Source of the DNA: Owenia fusiformis
Taxonomy: Eukaryota; Annelida; Polychaeta; Sabellida; Oweniidae
Assembly (NCBI GenBank): GCA_903813345.2
Contig: CAIIXF020000005.1
Coordinates: 20,835,375-20,899,374, forward strand
Direction of reading: 5' to 3'
Length of the DNA stretch: 64,000 nucleotides
The notes beneath the pieces were generated by a model that worked only from the letters and a program-made list of their open reading frames with translations, did not search any database and was not told the origin of the DNA. Positions 35,679 through 48,819 of this stretch are shown in pieces. The position numbers were made by a program, and so were the translations under genes. The number at the start of each line of letters is the position of its first letter. Positions within the stretch are counted from its first letter, which is position 1.

Positions 35679-36514
35679 ATCACAGGCTGGTATCGAAAGA
35701 TTTGTCCGCTGTGACGGAGCATGCTATTTTTCATAAAAACACTTAGAATGCTTCACGATTTATTTTTTAACTCATATGTTTCGTTATATCAAAGATAATT
35801 ACTTACTTCATGCAATGGATATATCATTTGCGTGTAACCTTCACTTCTGTTTGAAGTCCAATAACGCTAGGAGTAAAATCTATTGAAAACGGCGCCAGAG
35901 TATCAAACTCTAAAATGTACCATTTCTTTTTAAACTTTTTAATGGCATGATATAGTGACACGATACTATTAACATATGTTTTCAGCATAACTCTGAATGT
36001 ATTAATGAGATATTAATGCATTGGATCTTTTTAATTTTTTTGATAAAAAATAATATTAATATTTTTTGTCCGCTGTGACGGAGCATTTTCACAGTTCACA
36101 TTTGCAACTGCTCCGTCACAGCGGACAAAAAAATTAAACATTATTTTTTATAAAAGAGTTAAAAAGACCAAATACATCAACATCTCATTTATACCTTCAT
36201 AGTTATGCTGAAACCATGTGTAAATATTATCATGTCACTATATCGTGCCATTAGAAAGTTAAACAAGAAATGGTACATTTTGAAGTATGATACTCCGGCG
36301 CCATTTTCAATAGCTTTTCTTCCCAGCGTAATTGAACTTCAAACAGAAGTGAAAGTTACCCGCAAATGATACATCCATTGCATGGAGTAAGTAATTTTGT
36401 ATGGTATAACGAAACATATGAGTTAAAAAATAAATCGTGAAGTATTCTTAGTGTTTTTATGAAAAATAGCATGCTCCGTCACAGCGGACAAATATTTCGA
36501 TAACAGCCTGTGAT
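35679..36514. mobile_element. 836-bp near-perfect palindrome with four motif copies
   Basis: The two halves are complementary over about 400 bp each, with only scattered differences and a centre of about 25 bp. The word TCCGCTGTGACGGAGCA stands near the left end (35705) and left of centre (36069). Its complement stands right of centre (36109) and near the right end (36472). So each arm carries the word in the same direction at both its ends. No coding capacity. RNA or single-stranded DNA from this region would form a very long hairpin. Confidence 0.9.
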
Positions 36515-38373
36515 AATTAGTTACAAAACAACTATACGTTAGTATTGGATAACAAAATGGTTATCAAATGGTACACCCATTTTATCATCATACACAACCC
36601 ACCCAAGAAGCATGCTCTATTAACAAATTAAGCCACACATTTAAGGACTGAGGGGACAATGCGTACCATCTAAATGACACAGGCTTGTTTTTCCCTCGCA
36701 AAATGTTATAATGCTTGGCCTATCAGATAATTTAGTTATTGCTTATTGTTTGGCGATGCTGTTCAATTGACAATATTTTTAGAAGATCCAATGTTAGGGG
36801 AATGGATAAATGGCAATTTCAAAATTGATTTTTGCCAGCCCCCCAAAATAATAAAAACACAATCAAATGCTGTAGTAAGGGGAAGAGTAAGACAACTTAC
36901 CAATTGATCTATTTGCTTTTACCTATTTTAAAGCCATATCATATCAGCCCCTTAAACATTCTTTTTTAATAATATTTCACAATTTTGTTAAAAATTTGGG
37001 ATTGATTATTTTTTCATGAAAGGAATGACTCTGAATTTTAATGCAGAGTAGGTCTTTTTGTAACAGGTATGTGGTGGCACCGTTTGGATGCTCATCTTTG
37101 CGATCTACATGCATCCTTTATGATTTTGTGTACCCTTTGCATTCGTTTGACTTCACTTCTTAAAAGAGAGCTTCGTCTTCGGCCAATGACATGCGCATAT
37201 TTAATTAGCACGCATTTAGCGTATGTTTCTTCAAGCTCGCTGATTACGTCAGCGCTTAGGTCAGAAGTGATTTATTTCCAAAACTGTCACCGGTATCCGT
37301 CGTGGGGGCGGGGTTACTAAACTGTAATATGGTTTATACTAGGCAGAGTGTAGTTTAACTAGACTCTGCGCGCAGGGTAGATTTTGTGGGAAATTACCTC
37401 ACTTCTTGACCATGCAATAAGCCTATTCATATTTTGCATAGTCAATATTGCAGTTTGAATACCCCCCCCCCTCCCCATTCATAGCTCATGGCAGTCAGGC
37501 TCAATCATATATCAATAGATATACATGTATGTTGTGAGCATACTGCCGAAATTGCTAACAGTAATGTTTATTACTTTTTGAGAATGTCTAACTTAGATTT
37601 CTACGAAAAATTCCCGCCATTTTTAAAAGGGAGGCAGTCTTGATGAAAAGTCCATAAAAAGTATGACCATTATACACCTTTCCATCAAATATAGAGAGAA
37701 TTGGCTTCGTAGTATTCGAGTTAGCTTCCCGTTCGTTGGGACAATAATGCATTGCTCTAAAAAAGAATCATAATCACCAATACTCTTCATAGAGACTGAC
37801 ATTGATATCAAATGAATGGTCCCTAAAAAGTTTACAAGGTTTTACTAGATTTACGAGTTTTACTAGATTTACAGTCTACCCACTATACTCGGTCGAATTG
37901 GCAAACAGAACATGTCATCGTTACATGCTGCTAAATAGGCAGATTAACCCGTTATTTAGGCCAGCGACTGGATATAAAGTATGAAAGATGGTAGCTAACG
38001 GGAAGCACGGCGGGTACAATTATATTTAAATGAGTTTTCCCTAAGATTGCAATCAACCCGATAGCCGGTAGCCGTTATTTGCATTGGCGAATACAAGCTA
38101 AGAGTTTACTCAACTTTTCACAGAAATCAACAAAAAACTCAGTTTGACTTTTTAGATTTTTATTGAACATGATTTATTTCATTGACATCTAATAATATAA
38201 ATATCCCTCCACCAAATATTCAATATCAAAATATAATCAAAAAATAATTAAACAATACTTCATCACATTATTATATGTATGTATTTCTATAAAGTACTCC
38301 CTGCCTAAAACAAGCTTTATGTATATGTGTTTATAAGCCTACTATCTATAAAAAAAATACAGTACAGTATTCA
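36515..38373. other. No gene; a few repeats
   Basis: No supported coding sequence. It contains a C-run near 37460, a TTTACTAGATTTAC repeat (37840-37875) that is the inverted counterpart of sequence beside the 2.2-kb element (35530-35575), and the block at 37990-38095 related to 32880-32990. Confidence 0.5.
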
Positions 38374-38580
38374 GGGGGTAGAAACGCGTCCAGTATTTTC
38401 GACTAGTACAAACCGAGATACTGGATGCAGACCTCCATTTTTTGATCCAGAGAGAGGTAGGTGCGATTTTACTCGGTACCAAGTAAAATTACACCTACCT
38501 CTCTCTGGATCAAAAATGGAGATCTGCGTCCTGTATTTCCAGTTGTACCAGACAAAAATACTGGACGCGTTTCTATCCCC
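38374..38580. mobile_element. 207-bp palindromic MITE
   Basis: Imperfect complement throughout: GGGGGTAGAAACGCGTCCAG at the left and its counterpart at the right, with GATCCAGAGAGAGGTAGGTG paired about the centre near 38478. The open frames on both strands here are a by-product of the symmetry. Confidence 0.85.
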
Positions 38581-40039
38581 TGGTATTAGCAAATATGTAC
38601 ATAAATATCAAACATACCATAAAATTAATGGTATGTAACTTTAAAAATTATTTGAACAATTTGAAGGATGAACACTTTCGTAAGTTATGAACAATATAAT
38701 TAAAGCTGGTATTAACTAATATGATACTCTTTTTTAAAATAAATTTTCACAAGAGCATAGCCAGTATCCATGACTTGCAAAATATGTGTATTGTATATTT
38801 CAAAGCAAGCTGAAGATATGTGATATGTAGACAACAATATCAGACTTACAGGCTAATTATACAGAATAAAAATCTTTTATTTCTGCAATACTATGAATAT
38901 GGGCGTTGGTGAATGAAAAATTCAAATTTTGACAGATGGAGTGACACACAGATGGACGAGTGGGCAATGCTATGGGCTCACATCAGCTGAAAACATTTAT
39001 AAATATTTTTTCTGTCATTTTAAAATGTCTCAAAAACAATTTTACCTCATTGCTAGCTACTCTCATGATTCAAAAACCTTGCTGTGATAGCTTATGAGTT
39101 GGTGAATATTTAATGTAAGACATTTAAGAACTTCTATTAATGCAACATGTTAAAGACATACATTGAAATGACAAAATGTCACATCCTGGTTGCAATTTCA
39201 AATGCAACCTTGTCACCACCTTGTAAGTTATTGCAAATAGTTAAACAAGGCGTTAACATGCAAAATGTCACCACCTGCCATCTGTTACAGATGCTGACTG
39301 CCAAATAGCGCTGTGACCCCCTCCACAGCCAATACCAGGGAAGGCACCCCCACAAACAATACATCAAATTAAAGCTAATTTAAATTTGAATCAAATGAAC
39401 CAAAAATGACATTGATACAAACTGCTACATTGTTCCTAGTATGTCTCCCATTCCATATGTCCTTCATATGGCCCTAATACTAGTGCAGATATTATAAATA
39501 AGAAATGGGTTGCTAACAATCTTCATAGGTCAGAATATTTTGTCAATGGAGACAAAAACCATCCTTCTTCAAAAGACTTCTTTTATGCTTAAATTCTATG
39601 GAAAGAAATGAAATACCCTTGGACCAAGGGTGACAAAAACTGAAATATTCCAATTTGAATTTTCTGAGGCACAAATCAGGAAAACAATACCATAATTGTG
39701 ATCCGCAATCTACTCAGAATTGCGTTTCATTTGAGAATAATGAAGCTATACTTCAGAGAGATCTCAAAATTAACTCAAATTCCCCATTTGTTTAACATGG
39801 GATCTGCCATTTTTGTTAAATTTCATGAAATTCATCAATTTTGACATAAAATTTTGACCCATTTAATGTAATGGAGATATAACATTGAAACGTTGCGGAC
39901 TTAATAGTGAATAGAATCAAGATACAGATTTATTTTCTTTATTGGGATTTCTTTTGTTTCCCGCTTAGAAAACAGTCGTTTAACAAATATGGGGGTTTAC
40001 ATGTAAACCTATGAGATCTTAACTTTTTTTGAGAAGTAT
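38581..40039. other. No gene recognised
   Basis: AT-rich. Near 38935-38990 there is a GACAGATGG...GATGGACGAG stretch followed by GGGCTCACATCAGCTG, the same kind of ending that follows other module repeats in this window. Otherwise nothing supported. Confidence 0.5.
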
Positions 40040-40545
40040 AGTTATACAAAGGAATTTTTGGTTGATTTTAAAAATTCAAAAAATTAAAACAAAATCCCCC
40101 CAAAATAGATAAAAATCAAGATAAACCTTTTATTTCATTAACAAGATACTTTTTTAAAATCAACCAAAATTTCCTTTGTACAATTACCGACACAATATTG
40201 AGAGACCTAAACATGTTGTGTTTATGTCGTTTTGTTCCAATGAGGTTCGGAAAGATATTTCATTTCACTCTGGAAACATGATACCAAGAACAAAACAAGT
40301 GTTTGATGTGTTTTCTAAAACAATATAGATAAAAGTATATATACATTTTTCAAATTATATTGTTACCATTCAAAAGATGACCATTAAATTTTCAATTTTT
40401 CAATTCAATTTATTTATTTCATAATTCTTATGATAATATACACTATAAAAACAAGCCGCTTGACACACTAGTGGGTATATGTTGCGGTTTAACAGAAATT
40501 GACGAGTTGTTAAATTTTTAGATTTTTTTTATGACTGGTTTAAGA
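40040..40545. repeat. Dispersed repeat, copy 1 (partner at 59.0-59.8 kb)
   Basis: Nearly identical to 59036-59380, including an internal hairpin GGAATTTTTGGTTGATTTT ... AAAATCAACCAAAATTTCC. The flanking match resumes at GACTGGTTTAAGAGAAACG. Here the TTTAA site is empty; in the partner it holds a 363-bp insertion. This copy carries about 100 bp (40398-40500) absent from the partner. Confidence 0.85.
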
Positions 40546-40579
40546 GAAACGTGTGTTCAAAAAGTTCACCATTTGTTCA

Positions 40580-41075
40580 CCACTCTTTTGGAGACAATCT
40601 AACGGCGGTTTTCTTGAAATGGCGATGACAAGATTTTCCGAAAAACTTTCAAAATGGCCACCCGAAAGTGAATGAGCTCTAGAATCAGCTCTAGATCCTC
40701 TATCATGTGTGTGAATTAAGAGACAATCCGACAAGCAGTTTTCCTGAAATGGTGATGACAAGATTTCCGAAAAACCTTCAAAATAGCCACCAGAAAACAA
40801 GAGGGCCACCCAAAAGTTAATCAGCTCAAGAACTTGATATCCTCTATCATGTGTGCGAATTTGGAAAAAAATTGATGAGCGGTTTTCCTGAAATGGCGAT
40901 GACAAGATTTTCCGAAAAACCTTCAAAATGGCTGCCAGAAAACAAGATGGCAACCCAAAAGTTAATCAGCTTTAGAACTTGATATCCTCTATCATGTGTG
41001 CGAATTTGGAAAAAAATCCGATGAGCGGTTTTCCTGAAATGGCGATGACAAGATTTTCCGACAAACATTCAAAAT
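40580..41075. repeat. Tandem array, four units of about 130-150 bp
   Basis: Each unit reads GCGGTTTTCCTGAAATGGCG, ATGACAAGATTTTCCGA, CTTCAAAATGGCnnCC, GTTAATCAGCT and CCTCTATCATGTGTGCGAAT. The word order parallels the array at 49595-50470 (GGTTCACCTGAAA, GACAAGATTTTAGGACGG, CCAAAATGGCTGCC, CTAATCAG), so the two arrays share an ancestor. Confidence 0.85.
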
Positions 41076-42698
41076 GATTTTTTTGTCTTGAGAATTGGTC
41101 GTTTTATTCTAGTTTTTGATATTGCTATGGTAATATATGACATAGCACGTACTGATTTACTTTATCAGGTAATATTTTGAATGAAGGACCCACGGTCCAA
41201 TGCTCACACAGTTTGGAACCTTCAGAGGAACATATATCCTGACTTTCAAACAAAAATATTGATTTGGATTTGTATTCTTGAACTTTGAGAATCTTAGATA
41301 GCAAAGTTGTGTGACCTAGTTTGATGACCTTTGAGCTTGAAAATTTTACTTCTTCAGAGCTCAGTAAGGTCTTTTGTGATTAAGTTGACCAAAATTTACA
41401 TCCAAAATTCAACTTGAAAAATCAACTTTTTGACCTTTCGAAGGTCAAGTAAAGGTCAAATCCTAAAACTAATGTCAGATCTGAACTCCTGGCAACTTGT
41501 AGATGATTTTCAAAAAAAATGGTCAAATTGAAGCAAGTTGAAAAATAACTTATTTTTACTGTTTTTTGACGTCAAATATCTCAAAAACGGTAAAAATTTG
41601 ATGCTGACATATATTGAGCAAAATGTAGGGAATGCTTAAATCTAGTAATCATAAAGATGTAATTCATTGCATGAAATGATCAAGTATAAGGCAATCTTTG
41701 AGAAACTTCGTCAATCACAAAACCTGCCATTGACTTTATACATGAGAAAGTTTCCTGAAAATGACTGAGTCCTACTTTTTGTCAAATTTTATTGAGTAAA
41801 CACCAAAAATTGTGATTCCAAGAGCTTTGAAATCTTCAGAGGACATAAGTTGCACATATAGCAACTACTACAAGTTATTTGAAAATTTGACTTTTTGACG
41901 TCAAAATCCACAATTTCTTGGAAACCGGGCAAACTTGGGAAATGGCGATGATAGGTCAAATAGGCATTATGGATATGTATAAAATGAAGTGGATATGACT
42001 TAATCCGAATAGCAGTTTTAATTTGTGCGGCCAATGTTGACGGACGGACGGACAGACGGACCAACGGACAGATGGACGCCTGGTCGATCCCATAGGGTCA
42101 CTTTGTGAGCCAAAAACCACTAAGACAATTTAACTGTCTTCACTTTACAATATTCTAGATTATGGACATGAAAAGAATATGAAGCGATTTTTGGTGGCTG
42201 TTAATTAGACTCCAATCATAGGGCTTTAATGGCCAGATGGCGCAATGTTTTGTTCTTTTTTAATCACAACTTTATCATACACCTCACGCAACTTTTTGCG
42301 AAAAAATTGCAACTTCCTCCGGTCTCAGTATTATACACATTAAAATGATCCAAATGTAAATGTTTTCAAAGCACCACTGCTATCACAAGCTATCACTGCG
42401 TGTCAAATATTTGTTGTTAATTCTCTGAAGTACTGTTGAAATCAGTATGTTTCAAAAAGATCTCACAATGTATTAACCTCAATCATTGTCTTCTTGTGTG
42501 ATGTGTTCCTTCACCAATGCAATAATCACAATCAAAATTCTTGTGTTTCCTTCTTGATGAAATACCATGTGACATGAAGTCAACACTTTAAAAACTTTTA
42601 TAGTAAATTAAAAAACATGTCCTTACATTATTACTTAAATCATGTGAAATTATCCATGAAAAAACTGGACTTAAACAATGTGACTTCAACAATATAAC
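41076..42698. other. Repeat tail, then 3' flank of the GoLoco gene
   Basis: Lacks a supported gene. A TTTTTGACGTCAAA-type phrase occurs near 41565 and 41880. A CGGACGGACGGACAGACGG run at about 42040-42075 closes the repeat that starts with the tandem array, followed by GGTCACTTTGTGAGCC. The stretch next to 42698 should hold the 3' UTR of the minus-strand gene, but I cannot place a polyadenylation signal. Confidence 0.45.
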
Positions 42699-44062
42699 TT
42701 ATACAAAAGTTATCTGAACCTCAGGATTACTTTGAGTGAACTCACTTGTTGTTTTGGGTTTCTGGGGAATATCAGGTTTCTGTGGGGTTGGAGCTTTTCT
42801 TAATGGTGGGGACATTAGAGCATTCTGAGGTAAAGTAGTCTCAGTGTAGGTGAACCGTTGTCTCATCTCTGGACTCGACTCGGATGATATCACAAGATGG
42901 TGGGTGGTAGGGGATGGGGTGGATGTTGGTGACCTCTGTTGGTCCGTTTCAGAATTAAAATCAAGAGCTTGGATATCTGACATTCCAGATTCACTTCCAG
43001 ATTCATCTTCAGACTGTAATATGATTGGCTGTTGCACCATATTGTATACACTCCCTGGTATTGTTTGATTGGCTGGGGAGCCCTTGGGCAGGGGATAAGG
43101 GGACTCATGAGGCGGGTATCTCCTGGAATAAGGAGAGCGGTCAACACTTGCCATAAGATGCCTAGGGGTAGCTGATACAACAGGAGGTGGGGTGAAGTTA
43201 GGGGTGGGGATTTCCCGGGTAATGGCAGGGTCATTAAAAGCATCAGGTGGGGGAGGGAGTGCCTGACTAGTGAAGGAATCATTTGGAGAAGCAAGAATAG
43301 TTGCTTCCATATCATTGTTCTCAATAACAGTCATATTCAAGGAATTATCCCTAGAGTTATCATCAGAGCTTTTCTGAATATCAGAATCTGATCTGTTCTT
43401 CAGAGTAGATGTTCTCTCTGTTTGGGGCAGTTCATTCCAACTAATTTGAGGTGGGTCACTCCACCTAGGAGCGTTGACAGGTTGCACTCCATTAGATGAA
43501 GATGGTTCAGAGTTAGCGAAACTCAATTGTTCATTATCAAATGGTCCTTGAAAACTACTAAAGCTAGCTCTATCATTGTTACTACCATTGAAGATGTAAC
43601 TACCATCAAACAGGTTCTCTTTATTTTCTAGGCTACTCAAACTGCTGTTGTAAGAAGACCCAAGATTTGCACGATGACCATCCATAACTCGAGAATCATT
43701 GCAATCTGGTGTTCCAGGCGGAAACATATACGAGTTTGCAAAATATAGCTCAGCTTCAGTATGGGATGGAACCACTCCATCTGGTCCAAAACTAACATCA
43801 GCAAATTTCAGATTATCATCAAATTCACTATCATTAGAGTCACTCTCTTTTGGTAAATTTACATCTGTAGCACGCTTTAGAAGAGTGTCTGATTTTGAAT
43901 TCATATTGGGAATTTTATTCGTGTATCCCACAACATAATCTGATTTGGGACGTTTTTTGGGCTTCAGAAAATCTGGAAGTTCAAGGTTTTTCCCAAGTAG
44001 ACCACGTTGATCATCAAATCTCTTGCTTTGGGCTTCTGACAGTAAATCAAAGACTTTATCAG
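42699..44062 (-). CDS. RGS12/RGS14-type protein, last exon (GoLoco motif and C-terminal tail)
   Basis: Last coding exon, 453 codons plus two bases completing an Ala codon; the acceptor is ATCCTTTTCAG. It opens with a GoLoco motif, KVFDLLSEAQSKRFDDQR, whose DDQR ends with the Arg that reaches the Galpha-bound nucleotide. GoLoco motifs hold Galpha-i/o in the GDP state. The next residues, GLLGKNLELPDFLK, match the RGS12/RGS14 extension (GLL, then L.LP.FL) better than GPSM or Rap1GAP. The other 400 residues are Ser/Asn/Pro-rich and likely disordered, with a PQKPDIPQKP stretch and a C-terminal ITFV that fits a class I PDZ ligand. A PDZ-binding end is also described for long RGS12. RGS, PDZ and PTB domains would lie upstream, outside the window. 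Confidence 0.75.
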
Positions 44063-44311
44063 CTGAAAAGGATTAATGACACAAGGTTAGTACAATAGTG
44101 AAATAGGTGCAGGGTATGACATAAGCACTGGCCCAGAGGCTTAGAGTCAGCTACCTCCTATCTGGCTCTGGTCTTGAAAAAATGGCAACTGACACACAAT
44201 TCAATTTATCCATGAAGCCTGAATCTTTATTAGACACTCCTGGCACCCTGGGCATGTGGAAGTGTAATACATTATAAAATAATAATTTGAGCAAAATTGA
44301 AAATGGATGAT

Positions 44312-47030
44312 ATTAAGGTGAAGGCTAAGTAAACCAAAAGTAAAAAAAAATGGCAGCCATATTTTTTTGATGAAGACACATGGTTTTAAAATCTGTTTTC
44401 CTTGAATATTAATGTACATCTTGACTAAAGAGACTGGGGTTTATTTTTGAAAACTTTAAGGAGAAGAGGTGTTTCGGTGTCACATTTGTATTACTCCAAA
44501 ATTTCCACAAATCATCTTACCTTACCAAGGAAAATCAAAGGAGCTTAAAAATGTGTACTTCTTGCATTTTTAGAGTAAAATAAAGCTCAAACCATTGTGA
44601 ATTCTAAATATTCCATGTCCATGATTTTGCTTACAGGGACTATTTTTTAGTCCAGAGTAATCCTCATTCATGTATCCATTGTTTATCATTTATAAAGCCT
44701 CAATCATGTACCTATCATGATAATTATACTGTAATAGATAAAATATACTAGTGATAATCCATGCCACTTGGTGGTCACAAAACAATGCAAGAAGAGCACA
44801 TTTTCATGCTCCTTCATTCTTGCAAATGTGTGCCTGTTGCAAGGCTACTCCTTGAAACTTTAAAAATAAGCCTCACTTCACGGTCTTCATGCTAGCTTTG
44901 GGGACCCATGCACCTCCAATTCATATTTATGAAAAATGTGTTTAAATGTGATGTTTTCTTTTACATGACTCTTTAGTTTGGAAATGCATTCACATACAAG
45001 GAAAACAGATACAAAATCTTGTGACTTTATCAAAAAAATATGGCTGCCATTTTTTGTACTTTTGATTTGCTTAACTGTTACCTTACACCCCCTGGTATGA
45101 GTGTGGACAATTTTTCGAAGCTCTGATGAAATGTGTAGACAAAGCCCAGCAAAACAGTATCGTATTGATACCTCGCTATTTAAAACAATATTCTTTTTAT
45201 ATTATATTCCTAATGCACTAAGCAAGTAATTTCGCTATAACCACAACCAAATGAGAGTAAACTATTAGTAAGAACAAAAAAATTGCGCACTAACCCATTA
45301 ATTGTTGATATCTTGTAAGTTAAAGTTACAAAACCATGTAAGTTTTTTGAAAATTCAAATCATTTTCACATATTTTTTAATTAGATATTCATAAGATGTG
45401 TAAAGCTTATCATCATACATCACTAACATTTGAAATTATTAAGTTATATCCCTTCAAACATTTTTTAGTCCAACTAATATAATTTTTTAACGCATTTATT
45501 CGTGTGGACAATGTAGGGATGCAATATTACATTGGTCTTGTTAATACTAATCTAGTATGCAAGAACGTATGAATAGCAATGATTTTAAACATTTTCAACC
45601 CATGTTTGCTGTCCACTGGGCTATCAATTGAATTGTTAAATTGTTAAAGATGTAATAAAATGGCAATCATAATATGTTCTTAACTTGTATTTAGCAAAAC
45701 TCACAACTAGATTGTAATATTTTTACTACAAAGCTAGACAATTTCCCCACAAAACTATTTCAAAGAGGAACCGTTCATCTGAAATGTTGTTATTTTTGTT
45801 TAGTTTTGACGGGCCATAAATCCAAGTAATTCTTGAGCCAAATCTGAATATTGTTGTCGAAAACTACTTGAAAAGTTAAATTGACCAAGGATACATGTCC
45901 CTATGTAGTATTCAACCGTTGAATATATTTATGATAATCAACCTACCGCTAATCTTATCTCATCATTTTCCATGAAAGAACACTCATTGCATGGTTCTAA
46001 GGACATTGTTTAAGCCACATCGGCACTTGTGCATGATTACCTCCTTTGTATTTTGGGTGACAAATATCAGATGTTTTTGACATGACATCTGTTGTATATT
46101 TGATTGATTTAAGGGACTGTTCCATTGTGTTAGCACAACCAATAATTGTTGTCAATAGGTGTCACTAGTATCAGCCTCGTTTTGAAATATAGATAGAATA
46201 CAGAATATGAAAGTTGGGTTCATTTATTACTTTTGGATATTAATAGACATTTAATTTTAAAGATAATAATTTTGGGTTATATTCCCTCTATAAACTAACA
46301 TAATACACAGGCATGTACATTTTGGAGATTTCAATGGATAAAGTTAACACAGATATAAATCAATTTTATTGTATTTTAATACAGCATGTCTAAAAATTTA
46401 TATAGAAAAGTAAAAGGAATTTTAAAAGTATGCGAAACATTATCTGTGCGTCCTCATCCCTGAATATGAACATATTGTATCCTAATTGTGTATACCACCC
46501 CTCGTTGTAAGAACCTTTCGTAGAATTACTGCTGCTGAGATGTATGATTTATATATGGATGCACTCGCACATGTTTACATCACAACATTGTCCATACGTG
46601 AAAAATATTGACAAATCACTCATATATTCCAACAGTTACATATATTTGGGAATAAAAGCGATGGGTTATTACAGGTACCATCATTGGACGTTCCTAGGAG
46701 CTCTTTTCTTGCCTTAAACACTAGGAAAGAAGGAGAATTCCCAAAAATACCGAAAATTATCTCAAATCTTTTGTAAAGTCGCATTTAACTTCTATTACAA
46801 TTTCATAATAATTACAATATAAGTTTACCATGTTTAGGGTTTCATTGAAGCTATAGGTGTTCATTGACACACCATTCAAACATTTGACCAAGTATCGGCA
46901 TTACAAAGTGTTCAAATATGAAATATAAACATTCCTTCCGTCCAAGACTTCCATTTTGCTGGGCTTTGTCCACACATTTCATCAGAGCTTCGAAAAATTG
47001 TCCACACTCATACCAGGGGGTGCCTTAGGT
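44312..47030. mobile_element. TIR element A (host of element B), intronic
   Basis: Terminal repeats of about 100 bp: left 44312-44411 (AAACCAAAAGTA, AAAATGGCAGCCATATTTTT, CTGTTTTCCTTG) and its complement at 44996-45085. Its right tip is split by element B; the remaining few bases follow B. The interior of about 580 bp has no coding content. The TIR itself carries the ATGGCAGCCAT word. Confidence 0.75.
45086..47022. mobile_element. TIR element B, 1.94 kb, nested in element A
   Basis: Begins CACCCCCTGGTATGAGTGTG and ends with the complement; the inverted repeats agree over about 66 bp with one or two differences. CCTTA stands on both sides (45081-45085 and 47023-47027), a likely 5-bp target duplication, or 3-bp TTA plus chance. 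The AT-rich centre has no long reading frame, so it is non-autonomous. The superfamily is uncertain; CA...TG ends occur in several cut-and-paste groups. Confidence 0.85.
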
Positions 47031-47829
47031 AGAATGGATAACCTGGCACTCTTACTTTTACCTTTTACATGTGAGCAATATACAAACTTACACAAAATCA
47101 CAAACAGATCATAAAAGAAAGTTAACAAGTTCTATGAATCAACTCTGCTGCTCATTTCAATATTGGCTCAAACCCTGATATAGCAATGGAAAAAATAGTA
47201 CCATGGGTACTGCGCTCACATGGGATGGTTTCAATATTTAAAATATTTTTTACAGTAGGAGCTTAGAATGATCAAAGTTTTTTGAACATTTTGAAAGGTT
47301 GATAATAATTTTGTAGAAGTACTTGGCTAGCCGAAATTTAAAACATAGAAATTAGTTTGGATCAATAAATACTATTTTTCATGATGAAGTTGGAACAGAG
47401 GAATTTCACAAGCACACTAAAGGTAGCTTTATACTTGTACATGATTTTTCTGCAATAAAAGTGGCAGGCATTTTGAAATTTGCAACATATTTTGCCTAAA
47501 CTTGTAAACAAAGTATTAATAACCTTTAAATTAAAGGCAGAATCTGATCTATAGGGGGTGACAAAATTACAAGCAACATGTATAATTGACTTACCAATCT
47601 ATTCCTTACAATATCAAATACAATATCTCCCAAAAGATTCACAATATGTTATAAATTGGTGAAGTTATTAATGATTCAAAGTGCAAAAATGAGTGAAGAC
47701 TGTTTAAATTCTCCCAAATAATAAGAATGGTAACCTATGTCTATGTCAATAATTTGCAAAAGGCTAATAAGGCAATATTATATATAATTTAACAGTGATA
47801 GAATTTGAATATAATATAATTTAAAACCT
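47031..47829. other. Intron, no feature beyond a repeat ending
   Basis: AT-rich intron sequence of the minus-strand gene. ACCATGGGTACTGCGCTCAC near 47204 recurs in similar form near 56599 and 62866. Nothing else supported. Confidence 0.5.
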
Positions 47830-48360
47830 TAACATTTAAAAATATATCTATGGTTCACAACTCATTTTAAAATTGAAAGGAACCTTCCTGGTTGGCCCCT
47901 GTACCCCCTAGGAAGTCCCTTTATGTTGAAATACCCTGGGGCGACTGTCAGGCTACCGCGTTGACATCGCCCCTCTTTACCAGTAGTGCAGGCTTGTTGC
48001 TGTGCACTCAGGGGACCTTTTAAATTAAAACATAGATCTATATTAAAAACACACATCTATTTAATTGCAGTTATTGACATAGGCATAGTATGATGATTTA
48101 AAACTACTTAGACTGTCACAGTCTAAGATGTCACCAGGTAGAGTGTTCCATTTAGCTATTGCCCTAGGGAAATAGCTAAATTTGTATGCATCTGTTCTAG
48201 TTGATGGTTGTATGAACTTAGAAGGATGATACAACCTAGTGTTGGTATTGATCTGTTGGCGGAAGTATGGAGGCACGTCGATGGCTGCTAGGTTATGCTT
48301 TCCTTTGTAGAAAAGGAAATATCTAGCAGCCTCTCGACGCTCCTTCAGTGGCTCCATTCT
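47830..48360 (-). mobile_element. LINE 3: ORF2 C-terminus and 3' UTR, minus strand
   Basis: An open frame from about 48360 down to the stop at 48061 reads MEPLKERREAARYFLFYKG and later YKFSYFPRAIAKWNTLP. This is the conserved end of CR1/jockey-type LINE reverse-transcriptase proteins (L..RR...R...FYK, then sFFPRai..WN.LP). About 230 bp of 3' UTR follows. It is severely 5'-truncated and lies in the sense direction within the intron of the GoLoco gene. Confidence 0.8.
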
Positions 48361-48819
48361 TATAGAAAAATAATACATTATTGTAAAAATCTTTAGTTTT
48401 CCTGGAATAAAGTATGCACTTTTAGTGATTTTTAGAAAATAGACATGACAAGGAATGACATGAGACAAAAATATTCTAAAATTGAAACAATTTTTTGTTA
48501 AGCCTGCTCGCTATATCTGATACCTGTACAATTTCCAAATTGATGATGAAATAATTGTGAAGTTATGACAAAAAGTAGAAAACCTGATTTTTCTACAGTA
48601 AAATAGGCAGCCATTTTGAATCTTTGCGACATATTTTGCTGAAGCTTGTATACATTATTGATAACTTAAAAATTAGGGTACATTTACAATTTTAAGTGAA
48701 TTGATGGAATACTTGTGAAGTTATTATGAATGGCAGCCACTTTGAAAATAGGCAATAGGCTTTTGAACCTGGACTCACAGGAGGGACTTCTGTATTAAAG
48801 ACGAACCAAAACAAGAACA

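Noticed and set aside
38327-38638. Open frames on both strands
   Set aside because: They arise from the 207-bp palindrome, which gives both strands similar sequence.
42850-43324. Opposite-strand and shifted frames within the GoLoco exon
   Set aside because: These are shadows of the real minus-strand frame, which has matching splice phases and a recognised motif.
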